Below are positions 41,801 through 50,399 of a stretch of DNA of 64,000 nt, one piece after another. Below the pieces are notes generated by a model. It was given only the letters and a program-made list of their open reading frames with translations, did not search any database and had not been told where the DNA came from. Within the stretch, counting starts at the first letter, position 1, and every line of letters begins with the position of its first letter. The DNA is taken from NCBI GenBank assembly GCA_964412555.1, contig CAYPPG010000020.1:48255-112254 (forward strand), given 5' to 3'. This DNA comes from CAYPPG01 sp964412555 (GTDB lineage Bacteria; Hinthialibacterota; Hinthialibacteria; Hinthialibacterales; Hinthialibacteraceae). The position numbers and the translations under genes are program-made.

Positions 41801-43048
41801 ATGAATAATTCAACTCAATCCCAACACACAAACTCGTCCAGCAAACGGAGAACTTTTTTAAAAACAAGCGCCGCCTCGATCACCGCACTTTCACTTTCCG
41901 CCAACAAGATATTCCCAGCGGATACCGCTCCGAAAAAAATACGAATCGGTGTAGTCGGCGGCGGATTCGGATGTAGTTTCCAATGGCATGAGCATCCGGA
42001 TTGCATTGTCGAAGCGGTCAGTGATCTTCGGCCGGAACGCCGGGAGCGCTTGTCGAAAACCTATCATTGTCAAAAAACGTATGATTCTCTCGAAGAATTA
42101 GTGAAAGATCCCAAAATCGACGCCGTGGCGATATTTACCGACGGTCCGCTTCACGTTCAACACGTCACGGAAGCGATGAAGCATGGGAAGCATGCCATCA
42201 GTGCCGTGCCAGCCGCTTATGGAACGATGGAGCAAGCCGAGCAGCTGTATGAAACCGTAAAGGAATACGGTTTGACTTATATGATGGCGGAGACCAGCTA
42301 TTACCAGCAGCATACTATTTCCGCCCGGAAATTTTACGAAGACGGAAAATTCGGAGATCTCTATTACTGTGAATCCGAATACCAACATGACGGCTTAGAG
42401 GGTCTATACATCATCAATGGCAAAAAGACATGGCGGTATGGGATGGCGCCGATGCATTATCCCACTCATTGCACAGCGCATCTGATTGGCGTCACCGGCG
42501 AGCGTTTGACAGAAGTTGTTTGTCATGGGTGGGGGGATGACAGCCAGTATTTAAAAGATAATGTATACGACAATCCGTTTTGGAATGAATCCGCCATGTT
42601 CAAAACGGATCGAGGGCATGGATTTCGTGTCAATGTGTGGTGGAAAGGCGCTCATCGCGGCTGTGAACGCGCCCAATGGATCGGCAACAAGATGAGTTTT
42701 TATTGTGCTCATCCCAACGGTATCGGATCGGTAATTATTCGAGAAGGCAATCAAACAGAAAAAGACGACGCCGGGTTTGTTCGGAATTTACCGAAATTCG
42801 AACACTACGATCAAGTGGAATGGTGGAAAACGGATATGCTGCCAGAGCCGTTACGCCATAATACCGGTCATCATGGCTCTCATGCCTTTCTTACGCATGA
42901 GTTTATTGATGCATTGACACACGACCGCCGTCCGACGGTGGATGTTTATGAAGCGCTTTCCTATACAGTGCCGGGGATTATCGCTCATCATTCCGCTCTC
43001 AAAGGCGGTGAATTCATGAAAATCCCCCAATACAAGCGCCCGACATAA
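41801..43048 (+). CDS. Tat-exported Gfo/Idh/MocA-family oxidoreductase
   Basis: The N-terminal KRRTFLKTSAASITALSLSA is a twin-arginine signal, so the protein should be exported folded. The Rossmann motif (IGVVGGGFGCSFQWHEHP) follows. The EKP motif is replaced by HAISAVPAAYG, so the usual catalytic Lys is missing and dehydrogenase activity is doubtful. The C-terminal half has TGHHGSHAFLTHEFIDAL. It is likely an exported enzyme or binding protein of the sugar cluster. A D-type palindromic repeat follows. Confidence 0.85.
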   Translation: MNNSTQSQHTNSSSKRRTFLKTSAASITALSLSANKIFPADTAPKKIRIGVVGGGFGCSFQWHEHPDCIVEAVSDLRPERRERLSKTYHCQKTYDSLEELVKDPKIDAVAIFTDGPLHVQHVTEAMKHGKHAISAVPAAYGTMEQAEQLYETVKEYGLTYMMAETSYYQQHTISARKFYEDGKFGDLYYCESEYQHDGLEGLYIINGKKTWRYGMAPMHYPTHCTAHLIGVTGERLTEVVCHGWGDDSQYLKDNVYDNPFWNESAMFKTDRGHGFRVNVWWKGAHRGCERAQWIGNKMSFYCAHPNGIGSVIIREGNQTEKDDAGFVRNLPKFEHYDQVEWWKTDMLPEPLRHNTGHHGSHAFLTHEFIDALTHDRRPTVDVYEALSYTVPGIIAHHSALKGGEFMKIPQYKRPT

Positions 43049-43056
43049 TATCTTAA

Positions 43057-43092
43057 ATCCGTAGGATGGGTCACGCATTATGACCCATCATG
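43057..43092. repeat. dispersed hairpin, family D copy 1
   Basis: GATGGGTCA (43065-43073) pairs with TGACCCATC (43081-43089) around CGCATTA. The same block, TAGGATnGGTCACGCATTAnGAnCCATC, recurs at 60109-60141. It sits 3' of one exported oxidoreductase gene and 5' of another at the second site. Confidence 0.78.
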
Positions 43093-43134
43093 TTCAGATG
43101 ACAAAAATCCCTATATCGCGATTCGGAGCAAAAG

Positions 43135-44175
43135 ATGTACATTCTCAAAAATATAAATAAATTCATGATAGCATTACTCATTATCTCATTCCCCCTTGCT
43201 GTACAAAGTGAAGAAGCTGCTGATACTCTTGCTCAAGAGGTTTGTGAGAAAGGCTGGATCGCATATAGTTCACGAGCGGATAATGGCAGCTGGGATATCT
43301 TTCTCTCGCGTCCAAATGGGACGGAGCAGAGGAATATTACCAATACTCCCGATTTTGAAGAAGCCGCTCCCCTCTTTTCGTGGGATGGAAAGAAAATGTT
43401 GTATCGCCGACTCGCCAAAGGAACCGTCATTCATCATGATCTTTGGGGATTCTTGGGAGAGTTGGTTATTGCGAATGCGGATGGTTCTGAGCCAATTGTA
43501 TTTGGCAAAGATAAGGAATATCCCTGGGCGTGTTGGTCTCCGGATGGAAAACAGATTTCCTGCCTGACAAGGAAAGAAATCCAAATCATCGATTTGTCCA
43601 ATAAAGAAATAGTTGGAACTCTCCCCAGAAAGGGTATTTACCAACAACTTTTTTGGTCTCGTGACGGGAAATGGTTTACCGGGACAGCCAATCACGGAGG
43701 TGCGCAATGGTGTGTGGTTCGAATGAGTGCAGAAACCGGGGAGATCAATCCGATTCTCACTTTTCAAAGCTGCACACCGGATTGGTTTCCGGATTCACAC
43801 TATATCATCTTCTCTTCCCGCCCTCGTCAAAAAACGAATAATGGATATGGGTGGACTCAGCTGTATATGGCCGATGGGGAAGGGGAAAATCTGAAACTGA
43901 TTTTCGGTGAAGATGGCTACCACATTTATGGAGGAGCGCTTTCGCCGGATGGAAAATATGTCCTTTTCACGAAATGTCCTAACGACGGCGGTGGCTCCGA
44001 AAAGAACGGCGCACCGATTTTTTTAATGCGTACGGCGGATGCTCCGATCATTCAAGGAGACACGCCTGAAATTCGGAAGATGTTCCCCGATACCCATAAT
44101 GGGCCGGTACTCGATTTGGATATAGCAGGATGGGAACCGTCTTGGACATATGCCGATATTGAAGGAGCGCAATAA
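43135..44175 (+). CDS. exported TolB-like (PD40) beta-propeller protein
   Basis: The N-terminus (INKFMIALLIISFPLAVQS) is a signal peptide. The 346-residue product has WD40-like PD40 blades: WDIFLSRPNGTEQRNIT, PLFSWDGKKMLYRR, CWSPDGKQISCLTR, LFWSRDGKWFTG and ALSPDGKYVLFTK. Such propellers bind protein or glycan partners in the periplasm. It overlaps the lipoprotein gene by one base, and the polysaccharide acetylation genes follow, suggesting a joint role at the cell surface. Confidence 0.82.
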   Translation: MYILKNINKFMIALLIISFPLAVQSEEAADTLAQEVCEKGWIAYSSRADNGSWDIFLSRPNGTEQRNITNTPDFEEAAPLFSWDGKKMLYRRLAKGTVIHHDLWGFLGELVIANADGSEPIVFGKDKEYPWACWSPDGKQISCLTRKEIQIIDLSNKEIVGTLPRKGIYQQLFWSRDGKWFTGTANHGGAQWCVVRMSAETGEINPILTFQSCTPDWFPDSHYIIFSSRPRQKTNNGYGWTQLYMADGEGENLKLIFGEDGYHIYGGALSPDGKYVLFTKCPNDGGGSEKNGAPIFLMRTADAPIIQGDTPEIRKMFPDTHNGPVLDLDIAGWEPSWTYADIEGAQ

Positions 44176-44705
44176 TGCAGAGATTCCAATTAGCCAATCA
44201 TTTCGGCATGCTGTTGAATTCTCCAGAGCGCGGGCATCTTTACCCGCATCTTTTACCAATATCTATCGTGTTACTTTCAATTTTGTTGTTGGCTTCCTGT
44301 GCCGGAAAGGTCAGCGACGGATCAGGGCCACAAGTCACAACCCTGGGAAGCTATGAAGTAACAGCCAAATTACTTGAAATCAAAGGGGAACTCCCGGATA
44401 TCCCTCTGTACGATTATGCCTTTATATTCAAGTATCAAGTGCAAAAAGTACATCGCGGCAAGATCGATTCCGACATTCTTTATATAGGGCATTACAATCC
44501 TTTGAAACCCCGCGCGGATGTGGCCGATGTGCGATCCGGGGATATCGGGGGGAATGTAAAAAAAATCCGAGTGGGAGACATCCACCGCATGGCGCTCGAA
44601 GTACCTATTGAAGATTACTTCATGGGGGGTATCGTCAATCGTTATTTTGAAGATTATTCCGGCCCTATTTATTGGGCGGTATGGACAAATGAGGTGACCG
44701 GTTAA
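44175..44705 (+). CDS. putative lipoprotein of unknown function
   Basis: The 176-residue frame contains the lipobox LLLASC at about 38-43, after a long N-terminal stretch of which NSPERGHLYPH is encoded by a family A repeat (44226-44255). The real start may therefore lie further downstream, or the repeat has inserted into the coding sequence. The mature part (VTTLGSYEVTAKLLEIKGEL, VHRGKIDSDILYIGHYNP) looks like a beta-rich domain. It precedes the MBOAT gene by six bases and probably belongs to that acetylation system. Confidence 0.6.
   Translation: MQRFQLANHFGMLLNSPERGHLYPHLLPISIVLLSILLLASCAGKVSDGSGPQVTTLGSYEVTAKLLEIKGELPDIPLYDYAFIFKYQVQKVHRGKIDSDILYIGHYNPLKPRADVADVRSGDIGGNVKKIRVGDIHRMALEVPIEDYFMGGIVNRYFEDYSGPIYWAVWTNEVTG
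44226..44255. repeat. family A palindromic repeat inside a coding frame
   Basis: GAGCGCGGGCATCTTTACCCGCATC is a single unit of the repeat. It contributes about ten codons to the lipoprotein frame at 44175, the only copy in the window that lies inside a predicted gene. Confidence 0.8.
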
Positions 44706-44711
44706 CACACC

Positions 44712-46112
44712 ATGGTATTCACATCCCATATTTTTCTGTTTTATTTTCTTCCATTGACCATCCTGATTTATTATTTGCTTCCCAAACATAAAAATCTATT
44801 CTTGCTGTTTGCAAGTTACATTTTCTATGGCTGGTGGAATCCATGGTTCGTGTTGTTGATGTTGACCGCCACGGTAATCAATTACTTCGGTGGTCTTTAT
44901 ATCGCCAATACGCCGGAAGAAAATCCACGCCGATACTGGGCGTTGTTTGTGACGGTTGCCGCCAGTCTCGGATTACTCGGTTTTTTCAAATATTTCATGT
45001 TTTTGGAGCGCAATATCAATTTCATCCTCGAGTGGTTCGGCCGGGAAGCCTTGACCGTCTATCAAGTTACGCTTCCTATCGGAATTTCCTTTTTTATTTT
45101 TCAGAGTATCAGTTACTCGGTCGACGTCTTTCGCAAAGATGCACCTCCTGTTCGTTCCTTTCAAGATTTTGCCTGTTTTGTGGCCTTGTTTCCGCAACTG
45201 ATCGCCGGACCGATCGTTCGGTATAACACCATCGCCGATCAACTGGTTGACCGAAAACATACGGCCGATAAGTTCACCTCCGGAACGGCGTTGTTTATTC
45301 TTGGTTTCGCGAAAAAACTTTTACTAGCCAATACCATTGGTAAGGTTGCCGACAGTGTTTTCAGTGCGGAAGCGCCCGGTATGGCAGATGCGTGGTTTGG
45401 AGTTGTCGCGTATGCGTTTCAAATCTATTTTGATTTTTCTGCTTATTCCGATATGGCGATCGGTTTGGGACGCATTCTTGGTTTTGAATTTCCCCGGAAT
45501 TTCAATGCGCCTTATCTAGCGGACAGCATCACGGATTTCTGGCGGCGCTGGCACATCTCCCTTTCGACGTTTTTGCGCGATTATTTGTATATTCCGTTAG
45601 GGGGAAATCGGCTTGGGCCAAGAAGAACCTACGTCAATCTTACGATCGTGATGCTCCTTGGCGGGCTGTGGCATGGGGCGAGTTGGGTGTTCGTCATTTG
45701 GGGAGCCTATCATGGTCTCTTTTTGGCGTTTGAACGGTGGCGTGGGAAAAAAAGCATCTATGAAAAACTTCCGCGAAACATTCGGGTGGGGATCACTTTC
45801 GTCTTGGTTCTGTTTTCATGGGTTCTCTTCCGCAGTCCGACGTTGGATGGAGCTGTTCGGTATTTTGAAGCCATGTTCGGAATAGCCGGAGCCGAAGGCG
45901 GTTCGCTTCTTTTGGGCGGAGAACTCTATACACACGGCAATTTTCTTCTGATGGGAATTTGTACACTTTTCGCTTTTCAGCGTGTGCAAGCATTTGATTG
46001 GGTGGAACAGTTAACCGTATTTCGTGTATGTTTGTTGATTGCTTTGTTCTGGTTTTCCATCATGGTCATGTTCGCGCAATCGTTCAACCCGTTTTTGTAT
46101 TTTCAATTTTAG
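44712..46112 (+). CDS. MBOAT-family O-acyltransferase (AlgI-like)
   Basis: This 466-residue multi-pass membrane protein has the AlgI layout: YLLPKHKNLFLLFASYIFYGWW near the start, FPQLIAGPIVRY, the motif FWRRWHISLSTFLRDYLYIPLG and the active-site His in LGGLWHGASW. It transfers acetyl groups across the inner membrane to a periplasmic acetyltransferase such as AlgJ/AlgX. The next gene encodes such a partner. The likely target is a secreted or surface polysaccharide. Confidence 0.95.
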   Translation: MVFTSHIFLFYFLPLTILIYYLLPKHKNLFLLFASYIFYGWWNPWFVLLMLTATVINYFGGLYIANTPEENPRRYWALFVTVAASLGLLGFFKYFMFLERNINFILEWFGREALTVYQVTLPIGISFFIFQSISYSVDVFRKDAPPVRSFQDFACFVALFPQLIAGPIVRYNTIADQLVDRKHTADKFTSGTALFILGFAKKLLLANTIGKVADSVFSAEAPGMADAWFGVVAYAFQIYFDFSAYSDMAIGLGRILGFEFPRNFNAPYLADSITDFWRRWHISLSTFLRDYLYIPLGGNRLGPRRTYVNLTIVMLLGGLWHGASWVFVIWGAYHGLFLAFERWRGKKSIYEKLPRNIRVGITFVLVLFSWVLFRSPTLDGAVRYFEAMFGIAGAEGGSLLLGGELYTHGNFLLMGICTLFAFQRVQAFDWVEQLTVFRVCLLIALFWFSIMVMFAQSFNPFLYFQF

Positions 46113-46123
46113 GAGAATCGACT

Positions 46124-47266
46124 GTGAAAAATGCTTCGAAAATAAAATGGATTCTCATAATCTCTTTTGTAGTGAGTATCTTTGTCGTAAGCATCGTGCA
46201 AGCATTCATCGACATGGGAAATGGCGGAAAACCCCAATGCCTTGATCTATTCCTTTATAAACCTACACAAGGAAATTTACGTACATTTGAATCGGAGTTG
46301 GAAAACAACAGTTGGTTTTCCCATACCTTACAGCCTTGGATGCGTTTGGCACAATTCGCTATTTTAAACGATCTCGGAGATAAAGTTCTTATGGGGGGAA
46401 ACGGCTGGTTCTTCTATCGCCCCGGTGTACGGTATTTGATTGAACCGATGCCTGAAACCCTGAACTCAAAGAACTCTACAGATGACATCATGTCAGCCAT
46501 CCTGGATTTTCGGGATCAATTGAAATCAAGAAATATTCATCTCATGGTTGTAATCGCACCGGGGAAAGAAAGTATTTATCCTGACTGGCTCAATCCCTCC
46601 ATTCGTTTCAAAAATCAATTCGTATTTACCCACACATCCAAAATCATTTCCGCATTACAAAAGAAGGACATCGAAGTTATCGATTTGTATCATCTATTCT
46701 TGCAGAAGAGAATTTCACAAACGGAACACCCCGCTCTTTATTTATCTCAAGATACTCATTGGTCTCCCTATGGCATCCAAGTGGCATCGAAACACATGGC
46801 TCAAAAAATACTAGATTTAAAGAGAGTAAAAAAAGGTGAATTTGATTACAGACTCAAACCGATCACGATCAAAAGACACGGCGATTTGCTTCGGATGGTC
46901 GAAATTCCCTTCATGGATCAATTGTATGAAGAGGAAGTTATTTCATGCACACAGGTTATCTCCGCAGAAACGAATGAACCTTTGAAAGACGATCCCAATG
47001 CCCAAATCCTGATTTTAGGCGATAGTTTTTTGCGAATCTTTGAACGGGATGAACCCGGAGCCGCCGGACTGACATCTCATCTCGCTTACGAACTGCAACA
47101 ACCACTCTCTTCGATCATCAGTGATGGAGGCGCATCCACGTTGGTTCGGCAGCAGTTGGCTCAAAAGACAGACCTGTTGAACAATAAAAAAATCGTGATT
47201 TGGGAATTCGTCGATCGGGATATTCGATTCGGAACCGAAGGGTGGCAGAAGGTGACGCTTCGATAA
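46124..47266 (+). CDS. AlgX/AlgJ-like SGNH acetyltransferase
   Basis: From GTG 46124 (AGGAG nine bases upstream) the 380-residue protein has one N-terminal membrane helix (WILIISFVVSIFVVSIVQAF). The domain that follows carries the catalytic set of the alginate acetylation family: GWFFYRPGVRY, DTHWSPYG (Asp-x-His) and ILGDSFLRIF (nucleophile Ser). It should receive the acetyl group from the MBOAT protein and place it on a polysaccharide hydroxyl in the periplasm. It follows the MBOAT gene by 11 bases. Confidence 0.88.
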   Translation: MKNASKIKWILIISFVVSIFVVSIVQAFIDMGNGGKPQCLDLFLYKPTQGNLRTFESELENNSWFSHTLQPWMRLAQFAILNDLGDKVLMGGNGWFFYRPGVRYLIEPMPETLNSKNSTDDIMSAILDFRDQLKSRNIHLMVVIAPGKESIYPDWLNPSIRFKNQFVFTHTSKIISALQKKDIEVIDLYHLFLQKRISQTEHPALYLSQDTHWSPYGIQVASKHMAQKILDLKRVKKGEFDYRLKPITIKRHGDLLRMVEIPFMDQLYEEEVISCTQVISAETNEPLKDDPNAQILILGDSFLRIFERDEPGAAGLTSHLAYELQQPLSSIISDGGASTLVRQQLAQKTDLLNNKKIVIWEFVDRDIRFGTEGWQKVTLR

Positions 47267-47369
47267 GGGGATTTCATTCCTGTGCTAGAGTGAACGATTT
47301 CATTGAAACAGAATCAAAGGTGTGATAGTATTTTCAAAACAAGACAAGGTTCGGTATAGGAGGCGTATT

Positions 47370-48728
47370 ATGGATAACCGCACACCGAAATTCGATCAAA
47401 CACAACCCAAACGAAGAACGTTCCTCAAAACCACTGCTGCCAGTATGACAGGATTGTCCCTAGCCGGCTCACCGATGTATGCATCGAGCGCTTCGGGCAA
47501 ACTTGCTCTTTTGGGTGGAAAACCGGTTCGCACCGGTTCGTTTCCATCCTGGCCGAAAGTCATGAAAGAGGATGAAAAACCGTGGCTGGATGTTCTGCAC
47601 AAAAAATCATGGAGCCGGTATTACGGCGGTAAAAACGTCAGCCGATTCGAGCAGGAATATGCGGAAATGCTGGGAGTCAATCGCTGTCTGGCTACGATGA
47701 ATGGAACCAATGCCCTCTTGGGCGCTTTGACGGCAATGGAGGTGGGACCTGGAGATGAAGTGCTCGTTCCTCCCTATACTTTTATTGCTACCGTGAATGT
47801 CGTACTTCTCAAATTTGCGTTGCCGGTTTTCGTGGATACCGATCCGGAAATGTTCCAAATGGATGCGGACAAAATCGAAGAAAAAATCACGGAGCGAACC
47901 CGTTGCATCATCCCGGTCCATTATGCAGGGAATATGCCGAATATGGATAAAATCCTGACCATTGCCAAAAAGCATAACTTGTTTGTCATCGAAGACGCCT
48001 GTCAAGCTCATCTCGCCGAGTGGCGCGGGAAAAAGGCCGGAACACTGGGAGAACTGGGCTGCTTCAGTTTCCAACTCACCAAAAATCTGAGCTGTGGTGA
48101 GGGGGGAGCGATTGTCAGCGACAATACGGAATTGATGGATCAATTGGTTGCGTTTCAAAACAACAGCAGCGGGCGCAAACCGGGGCTGCGCCATAAGAAA
48201 ATCGGCTCCAATATTCGTATGACGGAATTTCAAGGAACCGTTTTGCTTCAGGGATTAAAGCGGCTGGAAGAACAAACGCGAACTCGTGAGAAAAACGGAC
48301 ACTACTTGACGGAACAACTGAATGCGATTCCGGGCATTCAGGTGGCGAAAATGTATGAAGGATGCACACGCCATGCGTATCATGTGTATAAGTTTCGTTA
48401 CGACAAAGAGCATTTCGCGGGAATTCCCCGCTCGAAATTCCTGGAAGCCTTGCGTGCAGAAGGGGTGCCCTGCGGTACCGGCTATGGACGGTTGAACAAA
48501 GCGCCGTTTATTGAAGATACCCTTCGCTCACGAACATATCAGGCCGTGTACTCCAAAGAACGAATTGACCGCTATTTTGAGGAAAACCATTGTCCCGCCA
48601 ACGACAAACTTTGTAATGAAGAATCCGTCGGGTTCTCACAATATTATCTGCTGGGAACAAAGGAAGATATGGATCAAATCACCGAAGCCGTGTGGAAGGT
48701 CCAAAGAAATGCCTCGTTGTTAGCCTAA
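47370..48728 (+). CDS. Tat-exported DegT/DnrJ/EryC1-type PLP protein
   Basis: A twin-arginine signal (KRRTFLKTTAASMTGLSLAG) precedes a complete DegT-type fold. It shows MNGTNALLGALTAMEVGPGDEVLVPPYTF in outline, IEDACQAHLAEWRGKKAG, and the Schiff-base Lys in FQLTKNLSCGEGGAIV. Residues total 452, the normal family size plus the signal. Aminotransferases of this family usually work in the cytoplasm on nucleotide sugars. Export of a folded PLP protein is unusual and suggests action on free or polymeric sugars outside. AGGAGG precedes ATG 47370. It follows the acetylation pair. Confidence 0.9.
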   Translation: MDNRTPKFDQTQPKRRTFLKTTAASMTGLSLAGSPMYASSASGKLALLGGKPVRTGSFPSWPKVMKEDEKPWLDVLHKKSWSRYYGGKNVSRFEQEYAEMLGVNRCLATMNGTNALLGALTAMEVGPGDEVLVPPYTFIATVNVVLLKFALPVFVDTDPEMFQMDADKIEEKITERTRCIIPVHYAGNMPNMDKILTIAKKHNLFVIEDACQAHLAEWRGKKAGTLGELGCFSFQLTKNLSCGEGGAIVSDNTELMDQLVAFQNNSSGRKPGLRHKKIGSNIRMTEFQGTVLLQGLKRLEEQTRTREKNGHYLTEQLNAIPGIQVAKMYEGCTRHAYHVYKFRYDKEHFAGIPRSKFLEALRAEGVPCGTGYGRLNKAPFIEDTLRSRTYQAVYSKERIDRYFEENHCPANDKLCNEESVGFSQYYLLGTKEDMDQITEAVWKVQRNASLLA

Positions 48729-48749
48729 ACCATCAATTCGCAGGATAGG

Positions 48750-48767
48750 TAAAATGTCGACATTTTA
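48750..48767. repeat. 18-bp palindrome upstream of the toxin gene
   Basis: TAAAATGTC-GACATTTTA is a perfect palindrome 18 bases before the toxin-like gene. It could be the operator bound by the HigA-type antitoxin, since such pairs repress their own promoter. Confidence 0.5.
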
Positions 48768-48785
48768 TCGTAAAATCGCGATAAT

Positions 48786-49175
48786 ATGAAAAAATGGAAC
48801 ATTCATATGCCCCAAACTGCAGTTTATTTTTATCAGGAGGATGACCAGAATGTTCCGGTTTATGATTGGCTAAAGGAAATTCGTAAAAAAGATATAAAAG
48901 CCTATGCGAATTGCTTAAAACGCATTGAGTTACTAGTTACATTTGGGCACGAATTAAGAAGGCCCCACGCTGACTATCTCAAAGATGGGATTTATGAACT
49001 GCGGATCAAATGCCAGAAGGTTCAGTATCGGATTTTGTATTTTTTTGATGGCCAAGATGCGATCATTTTGGCGCATGGCATGACGAAAGAACAAAAAGTT
49101 CCTCTTATCGAAATCGAACGTGCTTTGGTGCGCAAGAACAAATACGAGCAAGATCCGGATGCTCATCGGTACTAG
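48786..49175 (+). CDS. HigB/RelE-family toxin (Gp49-like)
   Basis: The 129-residue protein matches the phage Gp49-like/HigB group: VPVYDWLKEIRKKD, LGHELRRPHADYL-like FGHELRRPHADYLKDGIYELRI, QYRILYFFDGQDAIILAHGMTKE. These are ribosome-dependent or free mRNA nucleases of the RelE fold. The HTH antitoxin gene begins 20 bases downstream, the reversed toxin-first order typical of higBA. The in-frame ATG at 48807 is an alternative start. Confidence 0.88.
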   Translation: MKKWNIHMPQTAVYFYQEDDQNVPVYDWLKEIRKKDIKAYANCLKRIELLVTFGHELRRPHADYLKDGIYELRIKCQKVQYRILYFFDGQDAIILAHGMTKEQKVPLIEIERALVRKNKYEQDPDAHRY

Positions 49176-49194
49176 AAAAAGGAGAATGTTTGAT

Positions 49195-49503
49195 ATGTCG
49201 AAAAAAGGAAAAGATGCGGTTTCTCTTCTCAAGGCATTGGTGAAGGATAATCCGGAATTTTATCAATATTATCAAGAAGCGCATGTCAACGTAACAGTTG
49301 CTCAGATGATCTATGACGCTCGAAAAGAAGCTGGATTGACGCAATCCGAGCTTGCAAAACTAGTTGGGACAACTCAATCCGTGATTTCCCAGTTAGAAGA
49401 TGCAGACTATGAAGGGCATTCCTTGACTATGCTGAATCGAATCGCCGCGGCTCTTCAAAAACAAGTCGAAGTACGCTTTGTCTCAGCCCCTACGGAGAGA
49501 TGA
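49195..49503 (+). CDS. HigA-type XRE helix-turn-helix antitoxin
   Basis: The 102-residue protein has an XRE/Cro HTH at about 40-95 (ARKEAGLTQSELAKLVGTTQ and SVISQLEDADYEGHSLTML) after an N-terminal toxin-binding segment. It should neutralise the upstream toxin and repress the shared promoter. AAGGAG is about ten bases before ATG 49195; ATG 49186 is an alternative. Confidence 0.9.
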   Translation: MSKKGKDAVSLLKALVKDNPEFYQYYQEAHVNVTVAQMIYDARKEAGLTQSELAKLVGTTQSVISQLEDADYEGHSLTMLNRIAAALQKQVEVRFVSAPTER

Positions 49504-49518
49504 TTGTTTTCCTAGTTA

Positions 49519-50223
49519 TCACAGTTGATCCGGGTCAATTCCCAATGCTCTAAGTTTGGCTGCGTATTTTTCTTTCATTACTTGTTCCTGATCAGCCCGT
49601 TTGCGCTGTTCATACGCATTAGGGATCGGTTTTCCATCGATATCGCACCATCGCAGCCAAAGGTTTTGCTCTTGTTCGTACTCTCCCTCCCAAAAAGTCA
49701 ATCCTAGTCCAACTTTATCCAACCAGTGTGTCTGCTTTTGTGTATATTTTCCCTCTTGCAGTTCATATACAAGAAGTTCAGTGTTCAATATTTCGCGATC
49801 CGGATCAAAGATAATGTAATAGGGAACACCAATTTCTTTGTATATCTGTACTTTGCGGCCATTCTCTTCGCCGTCCCGATTGGAGACCACTTCTACTACC
49901 ACATCCGGCGGCTTACGAAATACCCAGGTAAAATACACACGATTCTTTTTCGCATGCAGATCTTCGGCCGGTTTCACTCCCAGGCTCAACAGCATGTCCG
50001 GTACTAAGGGGGGACGCTTCGGATCATAATACAGTCCAATGTTTGCTGCGGCCAGAAAGGGGGTTGTATTATCCCATGACGTATACAAAGACTCTACCAA
50101 TAACCGCTGTTGACGGTCCGAAAACAAATTATCCACCGGTGTCTCATCCTCAGTGATGAATTGATCGTAATCGATATCTTCCGCAGAAGGAATCGAAGCG
50201 ATTGCTTTCGTGTTCATGGTCAT
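49519..50223 (-). CDS. Uma2-family (DUF820) PD-(D/E)XK nuclease-like protein
   Basis: The 234-residue protein has the Uma2 core: YYDPKRPPLVPDMLLSLG, KPPDVVVEVVSNRDGEENGRK (PD...ExK-like active site, with DVVVEVVS holding the Glu) and YKEIGVPYYIIFDPD. The C-terminus ends in a charged coiled segment (QEQVMKEKYAAKLRALGIDP). Uma2 proteins are common in cyanobacteria and uncultured phyla and their biological role is unclear. It is convergent with the toxin-antitoxin pair. Confidence 0.87.
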   Translation of the reverse strand: MTMNTKAIASIPSAEDIDYDQFITEDETPVDNLFSDRQQRLLVESLYTSWDNTTPFLAAANIGLYYDPKRPPLVPDMLLSLGVKPAEDLHAKKNRVYFTWVFRKPPDVVVEVVSNRDGEENGRKVQIYKEIGVPYYIIFDPDREILNTELLVYELQEGKYTQKQTHWLDKVGLGLTFWEGEYEQEQNLWLRWCDIDGKPIPNAYEQRKRADQEQVMKEKYAAKLRALGIDPDQL

Positions 50224-50399
50224 ATGGTTCCTTATAACAATGCTCTACTATATGGATTATACAGGAAATGAATGGGGTATATAGTGCTTTTCTGATGGAT
50301 TCACGATGTGAAGCATCACTTCAAATATAGCGATTTCATTGTTCAATAGTAAAACAATCACCGATTTTTCAATCTGATACATTGGAAGATATCAAAACG

